NCBI GenBank assembly: GCA_022865845.1
Contig: JALHUC010000350.1
Span: forward strand, 1 to 6,436
Length of the DNA stretch: 6,436 nucleotides
From: a bacterium
GTDB taxonomy: Bacteria; BMS3Abin14
Direction: 5' to 3'
Shown: positions 1 through 4,710 of the stretch, in pieces
Position numbering within the stretch: the stretch's first letter is position 1
How the letters are laid out: each line of letters starts with the position of its first letter
Position numbers and translations under genes: made by a program
The notes under the pieces: generated by a model
What the model saw: the letters and a program-made list of their open reading frames with translations, nothing else
Database searches by the model: none
What the model was told of the DNA's origin: nothing

Positions 1-6
1 ATATAA

Positions 7-34
7 ATCTCATATCTCAAATCTCTGATCTCAA
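7..34. repeat. Tandem heptamer array, ATCTCAA type (4 units)
   Basis: Four consecutive 7-bp units start at 7, 14, 21 and 28 and read ATCTCAT, ATCTCAA, ATCTCTG and ATCTCAA. The array is the inverse of the one at 201-228. The two together bracket about 166 bp of non-coding DNA. No gene was found in 1-231. The function is unknown. Confidence 0.75.
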
Positions 35-39
35 ACTTT

Positions 40-157
40 GTGTAACTTCGCGTTGAATTAAGCACCGCTTTTAAAGGGGATATTGTTTCCCGTTCAGAAT
101 TTTGTCCATCTCTGTGTAACTCAGTGTCCTTGGTGATAAAAAAACCGCATTCAAAGG
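40..157. repeat. Diverged direct repeat of about 40 bp
   Basis: GTGTAACT occurs at 40-47 and again at 114-121. Each copy is followed at a similar distance by a second shared block: ACCGC plus TTAAAGG-like sequence at 64-77, and ACCGC plus TCAAAGG at 144-157. The copies are offset by 74 to 80 bp and the sequence between the blocks has diverged. It lies wholly inside the interval bracketed by the inverted heptamer arrays. Confidence 0.35.
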
Positions 158-170
158 AACCACACCTTTG
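138..170 (-). terminator. Weak candidate terminator after the decayed gene
   Basis: CAAAGG (152-157) and CCTTTG (165-170) form a 6-bp stem with a 7-nt loop. On the minus strand, the direction of the decayed gene, a run of seven T follows, but only after a 7-nt gap. The short stem and the gap make this a poor match to an intrinsic terminator. Confidence 0.22.
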
Positions 171-200
171 CTGACAGCTGTTTAGGTTTTCCTCAATTTT

Positions 201-228
201 GAGATCTGAGATCTGAGATTTGAGATTA
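201..228. repeat. Tandem heptamer array, GAGATCT type (4 units), inverse of 7-34
   Basis: Four 7-bp units start at 201, 208, 215 and 222: GAGATCT twice, then GAGATTT and GAGATTA. The 12-mer at 215-226 is the exact reverse complement of 14-25. The array ends 4 bp before the stop codon of the decayed minus-strand gene, so it lies immediately 3' of that gene. Confidence 0.75.
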
Positions 229-231
229 GCT

Positions 232-929
232 TTATTCAGGCCTAAAATCTTCAGCTTTTAACTGGGGATTCACAGTAATTTTCTGAATCTCCGTCGTCCC
301 CGTATTAAACCCTGATGCCCAGTTCTCCTCGTGGAAGGCGAAAAGCACCCCGTCCACTTCCCTGAAATCCTAGTAAACCGTCTCGAAGTGGGTCTTGAGA
401 TACTCGGTATTCAGGATTGCCTGGCTGTAGACGATGCGGGCGGTCTTTGGATCCGCGTAGAGGCGAAGGAAGAGGTCGGGCTCTAGAAGCACCTGCAAAC
501 CAATGGTCATGCGGTCCTCTATTTTGAGTGGCGGGATCTAGGTGACATCATCCCTGCGCTCTGACAGAACCCAGGGGATGTTGGAGCGGGCGGCCTGTAG
601 GACCATGGATTTTAGAAGGTGGCCTCCGACCTCCTTTATGCCCCCCCCCGGATCGGTGCGCCAGCCCCTTCCCTGATTGAGATATCTCCGCTCGGGGTTG
701 GATCTGTAAGCCAGATCCACGTAAAGGCGGTCGGGCCTGGCGAATAGCCTGACCATGGACCCTTCGGTCTGCCTCATCTTGGACGTCACAACGCCATCCA
801 TCCGATAGGCTTTGACCGAGTCGAGCTCCCTCCCGCCGTAGGCGGAAAGGACTCTGTCCAGGAGCTGGTCCATCGCCGTGTTGGCATGGGAAAAGGAAGG
901 GAAAGTAATAGTAATGGTTTTTTTAACAT
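232..929 (-). pseudogene. Decayed gene for an exported LolA-like (outer-membrane lipoprotein-sorting-like) protein
   Basis: One reading frame stays protein-like from 873 down to a TAA at 232-234 but is cut by TAG codons at 538-540 and 370-372. Upstream, an ATG at 927-929 opens a different frame beginning MLKKPLLLLSLPF, a typical signal-peptide start. Restoring one T in the T run at 891-894 joins it to ...SHANTAMDQLLDRVL, a plausible signal-peptidase region. Repaired, the product would be about 232 residues. The C-terminal part (FETVY, stop, DFREVDGVLF, then GTTEIQKITVNPQLKAEDF) resembles the end of LolA-like periplasmic proteins; that family call is from memory of the pattern and is moderate. 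One frameshift plus two nonsense codons favour a pseudogene over recoding. The only ATG has GAGG just 2 nt upstream, a poor ribosome site. A fragment from the ATG at 871-873 would lack the signal peptide. Confidence 0.72.
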
Positions 930-962
930 GGCCTCATTTCAATATCAAAACTTGTTTCCGAA

Positions 963-1047
963 TACCAGACAGCTCTCAGATTAGGGGAAAGATACAAGTA
1001 CTCGTGTTAACCTGTCTTTCTTACTATCTTGTATCTCATATCTGGTA
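963..1047. repeat. Nested inverted repeat with a 7-bp periodic right arm
   Basis: TACCAGA (963-969) pairs with TCTGGTA (1041-1047), and inside it AGATACAAG (990-998) pairs with CTTGTATCT (1028-1036). The right arm is also a short heptamer array (TATCTTG, TATCTCA, TATCTGG at 1025-1045). It shares the 11-mer ATCTCATATCT with positions 7-17. The remainder of the 930-1157 gap holds the array, hairpin and promoter listed separately; no gene was seen in it. Confidence 0.5.
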
Positions 1048-1070
1048 ATAAGATCTGGACCTGGTCTTGC

Positions 1071-1094
1071 CTCTGGACTCTGAACTTTGGACTC
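1071..1094. repeat. Tandem heptamer array, CTCTGGA type (about 3.4 units)
   Basis: Units at 1071, 1078 and 1085 read CTCTGGA, CTCTGAA and CTTTGGA, followed by a partial CTC. It lies directly upstream of the hairpin at 1093-1120 and the tRNA promoter. Confidence 0.6.
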
Positions 1095-1120
1095 AAGCCT
1101 GGGCTCAATCCCAGGCTTGA
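1093..1120. promoter_or_regulatory. Perfect 11-bp inverted repeat overlapping the tRNA -35 box
   Basis: TCAAGCCTGGG (1093-1103) and CCCAGGCTTGA (1110-1120) are exact reverse complements around the 6-nt CTCAAT. The right arm includes the first four bases of the -35 hexamer (1117-1122). Neither strand has a T run after it, so it is not a standard terminator. A protein-binding site or a cruciform at the promoter is possible, but that is inference. Confidence 0.6.
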
Positions 1121-1144
1121 CACTCCAATTTCCATAGCTATAAT
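1117..1144 (+). promoter_or_regulatory. Consensus sigma-70 promoter for tRNA-Val
   Basis: TTGACA (1117-1122) and TATAAT (1139-1144) both match the consensus at all six positions and are separated by 16 bp. The expected start near 1151 leaves a leader of about 7 nt before the mature tRNA at 1158, which is normal for a tRNA gene. The 16-bp spacer is one short of the optimum. Confidence 0.9.
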
Positions 1145-1157
1145 CCCTCTTACATTC

Positions 1158-1232
1158 GGGCGATTAACTCAGTGGGAGAGTGCTGCCTTCACACGGCAGA
1201 AGTCACTGGTTCAAATCCAGTATCGCCCACCA
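1158..1232 (+). tRNA. tRNA-Val, anticodon CAC
   Basis: A complete cloverleaf can be drawn by hand. The acceptor stem GGGCGAT (1158-1164) pairs with ATCGCCC (1222-1228). The D stem ACTC/GAGT (1167-1170, 1178-1181) has a 7-nt loop. The anticodon stem CTGCC/GGCAG (1183-1187, 1195-1199) carries loop TTCACAC, and the T stem ACTGG/CCAGT (1205-1209, 1217-1221) carries loop TTCAAAT. The variable loop is 5 nt. The discriminator A at 1229 is followed by an encoded CCA (1230-1232). The anticodon CAC (1190-1192) reads GUG, hence valine. The first D-stem pair is A-T instead of the usual G-C. It is a single-gene unit with its own promoter and terminator. Confidence 0.97.
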
Positions 1233-1233
1233 C

Positions 1234-1270
1234 AAATAAAACGGACCCTTCTCGGGTCCGTTTTTATTTA
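1234..1270 (+). terminator. Intrinsic terminator of the tRNA gene
   Basis: CGGACCC (1242-1248) pairs with GGGTCCG (1254-1260) around TTCTC, followed by a T-rich tail (1261-1270). The flanking A-rich and T-rich segments extend the pairing, so the element could also work on the minus strand. It begins just after the encoded CCA. Confidence 0.92.
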
Positions 1271-1274
1271 TAGT

Positions 1275-1302
1275 GTTAACGGTGAACAGTGAACGGTTTA
1301 CG
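1275..1302. repeat. Tandem heptamer array, GTGAACG type (4 units)
   Basis: Units at 1275, 1282, 1289 and 1296 read GTTAACG, GTGAACA, GTGAACG and GTTTACG. The array is between the tRNA terminator and the 3' end of the DUF1178 gene. No inverse partner was noticed nearby. Confidence 0.65.
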
Positions 1303-1316
1303 ATTTTAAGTTTTTC

Positions 1317-1351
1317 TACTGGCTCCTGGGTACTGGGTACTGGATACTGAA
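1317..1351. repeat. Tandem heptamer array, TACTGGG type (5 units)
   Basis: Five 7-bp units start at 1317, 1324, 1331, 1338 and 1345: TACTGGC, TCCTGGG, TACTGGG, TACTGGA and TACTGAA. The last unit runs into the left arm of the hairpin at 1349-1388. Confidence 0.75.
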
Positions 1352-1388
1352 AGTTAAGTAGATGATGCCCATCAGCTACTTAACTTTC
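1349..1388 (-). promoter_or_regulatory. Long hairpin spanning the stop codon of the DUF1178 gene
   Basis: GAAAGTTAAGTAG (1349-1361) is the exact reverse complement of CTACTTAACTTTC (1376-1388). After one A-G mismatch, TGAT (1363-1366) pairs with ATCA (1371-1374), leaving a 4-nt loop. The TGA stop (1372-1374) is in the inner stem and the last codons form one outer arm. There is no T run after it on either strand, so it is more likely a 3'-end stability or processing element than a classic terminator. Confidence 0.55.
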
Positions 1389-1770
1389 TAACCGGCACCT
1401 TGACGTACTGGACCCCCTCTTCCTGAAGCTCCTTCTCTTCCCCATCGGTCATGGTGCCCAGGATATTCCGGTGGTCGACCTCCTCAAAGTGCATCTTGAG
1501 CGCCTCTTTGGCGAAATCTGCTCCCACGTTATCGAAGTTCTTTTCCACATATTCAGAGAAGGCCTTGACCATTTTCTTCTGGTTGTCGTAATTCGCGGTC
1601 CGTTCCTTTACCGAAACGTGCCCGCCTGCGGGCAGGAGGGTGATCTGTGAATTGCCGCAAAGGGGGCACGAAAGCCTTTTGGCCTGGTTCTCGCGGTCAT
1701 ACTCCTCCCTGGACTTGAACCAGCCCTCGAATTTGTGATCGCGTGCACACTGTAGGTCATAGATGATCAT
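1372..1770 (-). CDS. DUF1178 family zinc-ribbon-like protein
   Basis: The 132-residue product opens MIIYDLQCARDHKFEGWF, the characteristic start of DUF1178 proteins. Cys8 with His12, and the CPLC pair Cys35/Cys38, look like a zinc-ribbon metal site. The C-terminal stretch GTMTDGEEKELQEEGVQYVK also fits the family, which has no established biochemical role. The protein is soluble, with no signal peptide or membrane segment. The ATG at 1770 was chosen because family members start at this methionine; GAGG is about 12 nt upstream, slightly far. That purine block is better placed for an ATG at 1778, which opens a 3-codon frame ending in the overlapping ATGA. The gene is divergent from clpB, and its 3' end is in a hairpin. 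The family call is confident; any function would be a guess. Confidence 0.92.
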   Translation of the reverse strand: MIIYDLQCARDHKFEGWFKSREEYDRENQAKRLSCPLCGNSQITLLPAGGHVSVKERTANYDNQKKMVKAFSEYVEKNFDNVGADFAKEALKMHFEEVDHRNILGTMTDGEEKELQEEGVQYVKVPVRKLSS

Positions 1771-1786
1771 AGATTCATTATTCCTC

Positions 1787-1804
1787 TAATGTAAGTTTAC
1801 ATTA
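1787..1804. promoter_or_regulatory. Perfect 8-bp palindrome upstream of the DUF1178 gene
   Basis: TAATGTAA (1787-1794) and TTACATTA (1797-1804) are exact inverted repeats around GT. The palindrome ends 17 bp upstream of the DUF1178 start codon. A weak minus-strand promoter can be proposed, with TTGCTC (1810-1815) and TACATT (1788-1793) spaced by 16 bp. Its -10 would overlap the palindrome, an arrangement typical of a repressor operator. No regulator is identified. Confidence 0.4.
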
Positions 1805-1825
1805 AAAGTGAGCAAAGTTGAAACA

Positions 1826-1866
1826 GTGTAAAATGTAGTGTTAGAGTATAGTGTGTAGAGTGTAGA
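1826..1866. repeat. Degenerate heptamer array, GTGTAGA type
   Basis: Two perfect GTGTAGA units (1853-1859, 1860-1866) follow degenerate copies GTATAGT (1846-1852), GTGTTAGA (1838-1845, one extra base) and GTGTAAA (1826-1832). The core is the reverse complement, up to rotation, of the units at 1912-1946. The surrounding 1771-2025 gap holds no other gene. Confidence 0.6.
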
Positions 1867-1911
1867 GAAGGATACTAAAACCCGGGAATACGGGGGCAAT
1901 TGAATTGAATT

Positions 1912-1946
1912 TCCTCTGCACTCTACACTCTGCACTTTACACTTTA
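1912..1946. repeat. Tandem heptamer array, CACTCTA type (5 units), inverse of 1826-1866
   Basis: Units at 1912, 1919, 1926, 1933 and 1940 read TCCTCTG, CACTCTA, CACTCTG, CACTTTA and CACTTTA. Together with 1826-1866 it forms an interrupted inverted repeat around a 45-bp centre, lying just upstream of the proposed clpB promoter. Confidence 0.75.
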
Positions 1947-1957
1947 TTCCCCCCAAT

Positions 1958-1985
1958 TTGACACATCCCACCGACTGGTTAGATT
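1958..1985 (+). promoter_or_regulatory. Likely sigma-70-type promoter of clpB
   Basis: TTGACA (1958-1963) is a perfect -35 box, followed after 16 bp by TAGATT (1980-1985), which matches four of six -10 positions. A start near 1992 would give a leader of about 34 nt. No sigma-32 pair (CTTGAA with CCCCAT) at proper spacing and no CIRCE element were found, so heat control is not visible here. Confidence 0.55.
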
Positions 1986-2010
1986 CAGTACAACATTTCA
2001 CGCAAGGAAC

Positions 2011-2016
2011 AGGGGG
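2011..2016 (+). promoter_or_regulatory. Ribosome binding site of clpB
   Basis: The purine block AGGGGG, followed by GAATAAGAAT-like sequence, is 9 nt upstream of the ATG at 2026, a good spacing. It supports the chosen start. Confidence 0.75.
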
Positions 2017-2025
2017 AATAAGAAT

Positions 2026-4614
2026 ATGGCAATTAATTTTGACAAGTTGACAGTCAAGGCCCAGGAGGCCCTTCAGGAATCCCAGAGGGATGCCGAGAAC
2101 AGGGGACATCAGGAGATCAGTGTCGAGCATCTCCTTGTAGCTCTCCTTGCCCAGGAAGGCGGGGTTGTTGTACCCATCATCGAAAAGGTGGGAGCGGATA
2201 TATCTGCTTTAAATGTCGCCCTGGAAGAGACGCTGGGTAAGTTGCCCAAGATCCACGGTATCACCCAGGTCCACCTCGGAGGGGACCTCAATATACTGTT
2301 TAACACCGCCCACAGGGAGGCTGAAGGGCTCAAGGACGAATATGTCAGCACGGAACATCTGTTCCTCGCCATGGTCGATAGTAAGAGTTCTGTAGCCAAG
2401 GATCTCGAACAGTACGGACTGGATAGGAAGAGGGTCCTCGAGGCCCTTAAAGGCGTGAGGGGCAGCCACAGGGTTACCGACCAGAACCCGGAGGATCGTT
2501 ACCAGTCCCTGCTCAAGTACGGAAAAGACCTGACGGAGTTGGCCCGGCAGGGGAAGTTAGATCCGGTTATCGGGCGCGACGACGAGATCCGGCGGGTGAT
2601 CCAGGTTCTGAACAGGCGGACCAAGAACAACCCTGTTCTCATCGGAGAGCCGGGGGTGGGCAAGACGGCCATCGCCGAAGGGCTTGCCCAGAGGATCGCC
2701 GACGGCGATGTCCCTGATGGCCTTTCGGGCAAGAGGATCATAGCCCTCGACATGGGAGCCCTTGTCGCCGGAGCCAAATACCGGGGCCAGTTCGAAGAGC
2801 GCCTCAAGGCGGTCCTTAAAGAGGTTGAAGAGGCGGCCGGCGAGGTGATCCTGTTCATTGATGAACTGCACACTCTGGTAGGCGCCGGCCGTGCTGAAGG
2901 CTCAATGGATGCCTCCAATATGCTCAAACCCGCCCTTGCCCGGGGGGAGCTCAAGTGCGTCGGGGCCACGACTCTGGACGAGTACCGAAAGAACATTGAA
3001 AAAGATGCAGCCCTTGAAAGACGGTTCCAGCCCGTGAAGGTGCCGGAGCCCTCGGTGGAGGATACCATCGCGATCCTTCGCGGACTCAAGGAACGCTATG
3101 AGATCCACCACGGGATCAGGATCACCGATTCGGCCATCGTTTCTGCCGCGACCCTGTCAAACAGATATATCGCTGACCGCTTTCTACCGGACAAGGCCAT
3201 TGATCTTGTAGACGAGGCGGCTTCCCGGCTGCGCATCGAGATCGACAGCATGCCCCAGGAGATCGACGAGATCCAGCGCCGTATTGTCCAGCTGCAGATC
3301 GAGAAGGAAGCGCTCAAGAAGGAAAAGGATGCCGCATCCAGGGAACGACTGGCAAAGATCGAAAAGGAGGTCGCTGATCTCAGTGAGAAAGGCGATTCCA
3401 TGAAGGTCCACTGGGAGACGGAAAAAGAGAGCATCCAGGAGCTTCGCCGGCTCAAGGAGCAGATGGAGGATACCCGCTACCGGGCTCAGAAAGCAGAACA
3501 GGCAGGGGATCTGGAAGAGGCGGCCCAGCTTAAGTACGGGGATATCCCGGAACTGCAGCAAAGAACTGAAGAGGCCGAAATAAGGCTCGCCGAACTGCAG
3601 TCAGCCCAGAGGATGCTCAAGGAAGAGGTTGATTCCGAGGACATCGCCCTTATCGTGTCCAGTTGGACAGGGGTCCCCGTGAGCCGTCTCCTCGAAGGGG
3701 AGATGGAAAAACTGGTTCACATGGAAGAGAGAATCGCGCAAAGGGTTATAGGTCAGGATGAAGCGATCCAGGCGGTATCCAACGCCGTAAGGAGAGCAAG
3801 GGCAGGTCTCCAGGATCCGGACCGTCCTATCGGCTCCTTCATCTTCATGGGGCCCACCGGGGTCGGAAAAACCGAACTTGCCAAGGCGTTGGCGCACTTT
3901 CTCTTTGACGATGATGGAGCCATGATAAGGATCGACATGTCGGAGTTCATGGAAAAGCACTCCGTCGCCCGTCTCATTGGAGCTCCTCCCGGTTATGTTG
4001 GTTACGAGGAGGGGGGATACCTGACGGAGGCGGTTCGTCGCCGGCCCTACAGCGTTATTCTTCTCGATGAAATAGAAAAAGCTCACCAGGAGGTGTTCAA
4101 CGTATTGCTTCAGCTCCTCGATGATGGGCGTCTGACGGACGGGCAGGGGAGAACAGTGGATTTCAGGAATGCAGTTGTCATCATGACCTCCAATATAGGC
4201 AGTGAGGCCATAATTGACCTGCAGGGCCGTGACACCCCTGAGATGGAGCGGCGAGTGATGGAGGCGCTGACAGGACACTTCCGCCCCGAGTTTATCAACC
4301 GCATCGATGACGTGATCATCTTCCATTCTCTTAACAGGGATCAGATACGGTCCATCGTCAGTATCCAGGTTCAGAAACTGGGGCAATTGCTGCAAGAGAG
4401 AGGGATAGCTCTGACTCTTACCGATGAGGCCCAGGAACTGTTGGCAGGGGAGGGTTACGACCCGGTCTACGGTGCAAGGCCCCTTCGCAGGGTCATCCAG
4501 AAAAAGGTTCAGGATGTACTGGCCGTTCAAATTCTTTCAGGGAGGTTCAAGGATGGGGATGCGATCGTTGGGGATGTGAGAGACGGGGAACTTGTGTTTG
4601 AGAAAAGCGATTAA
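2026..4614 (+). CDS. clpB: ATP-dependent disaggregase ClpB
   Basis: This hexameric AAA+ chaperone pulls polypeptides out of aggregates with DnaK in the cytoplasm. The 862-residue length is normal. The Clp N-domain covers about 1-145. NBD1 has Walker A GEPGVGKT (207-214, Lys213), pore-loop KYRG (Tyr252), Walker B with Asp279/Glu280 and arginine fingers Arg332/Arg333. The coiled-coil middle domain, rich in Glu, Lys and Gln, runs from about 409 to 530 and separates ClpB from ClpA and ClpC. NBD2 has GPTGVGKT (609-616, Lys615), pore-loop GYVG (Tyr657), Walker B Asp681/Glu682, Arg759 in FINRID and sensor-2 GAR (Arg818). No ClpP-binding loop was noticed. All catalytic residues are present. A homologue of the E. 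coli internal start is not evident: the matching valine (residue 152) uses GTT. The gene is divergent from the DUF1178 gene and convergent with the kinase. Confidence 0.98.
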   Translation: MAINFDKLTVKAQEALQESQRDAENRGHQEISVEHLLVALLAQEGGVVVPIIEKVGADISALNVALEETLGKLPKIHGITQVHLGGDLNILFNTAHREAEGLKDEYVSTEHLFLAMVDSKSSVAKDLEQYGLDRKRVLEALKGVRGSHRVTDQNPEDRYQSLLKYGKDLTELARQGKLDPVIGRDDEIRRVIQVLNRRTKNNPVLIGEPGVGKTAIAEGLAQRIADGDVPDGLSGKRIIALDMGALVAGAKYRGQFEERLKAVLKEVEEAAGEVILFIDELHTLVGAGRAEGSMDASNMLKPALARGELKCVGATTLDEYRKNIEKDAALERRFQPVKVPEPSVEDTIAILRGLKERYEIHHGIRITDSAIVSAATLSNRYIADRFLPDKAIDLVDEAASRLRIEIDSMPQEIDEIQRRIVQLQIEKEALKKEKDAASRERLAKIEKEVADLSEKGDSMKVHWETEKESIQELRRLKEQMEDTRYRAQKAEQAGDLEEAAQLKYGDIPELQQRTEEAEIRLAELQSAQRMLKEEVDSEDIALIVSSWTGVPVSRLLEGEMEKLVHMEERIAQRVIGQDEAIQAVSNAVRRARAGLQDPDRPIGSFIFMGPTGVGKTELAKALAHFLFDDDGAMIRIDMSEFMEKHSVARLIGAPPGYVGYEEGGYLTEAVRRRPYSVILLDEIEKAHQEVFNVLLQLLDDGRLTDGQGRTVDFRNAVVIMTSNIGSEAIIDLQGRDTPEMERRVMEALTGHFRPEFINRIDDVIIFHSLNRDQIRSIVSIQVQKLGQLLQERGIALTLTDEAQELLAGEGYDPVYGARPLRRVIQKKVQDVLAVQILSGRFKDGDAIVGDVRDGELVFEKSD

Positions 4615-4652
4615 CGCCGGAAACGATAACTGGGTGAGTTAAGGGGAATCTG

Positions 4653-4704
4653 GTGCAAAAGTGCAGCAGTGCACTGGTGCACCGGTTCTCCTGCACTAAT
4701 GCAC
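4653..4704. repeat. GTGCA array with 8-bp spacing and inverted TGCAC partner
   Basis: GTGCA occurs at 4653, 4661, 4669 and 4677, exactly 8 bp apart. Facing it, TGCAC occurs at 4692 and 4700, also 8 bp apart. CGGTTCTC (4684-4691) recurs as TGGTTCTC (4705-4712). The element fills the 96-bp gap between the convergent clpB and kinase stop codons. Several hairpins can be drawn but none has a T run, so a terminator role for the two genes is possible but unproven. Confidence 0.6.
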
Positions 4705-4710
4705 TGGTTC

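Noticed and set aside
7..228. CRISPR array
   Set aside because: The repeat units are 7 bp and tandem without spacers of constant length, and no cas gene is present.
1093..1120. Intrinsic terminator in front of the tRNA gene
   Set aside because: The stem is strong but no T run follows on either strand, and it overlaps the -35 box.
1029..1292. Open frame of 87 codons over the tRNA region
   Set aside because: It runs through the tRNA, its promoter and its terminator, so it cannot be a real protein gene.
1890..2025. Heat-shock control of clpB by sigma-32 or CIRCE/HrcA
   Set aside because: CCCCAATTT at 1951 and TTGAA at 1901 look suggestive, but the spacing is far too long for sigma-32, and no TTAGCACTC inverted repeat is present.
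1786..2130. Minus-strand open frame of 114 codons between the DUF1178 gene and clpB
   Set aside because: It overlaps the clpB start and the heptamer arrays, and its low-complexity sequence just translates those repeats.
2455..2457. Internal GTG start for a short ClpB form lacking the N-domain
   Set aside because: The purine block is 11 nt away and the position does not match the known E. coli internal start; the homologous valine is GTT.
3601..4530. Long open frame (309 codons) on the minus strand inside clpB
   Set aside because: It is fully antisense to the ClpB second ATPase domain, with no ribosome site or family motif seen; long antisense frames are common in GC-rich genes.
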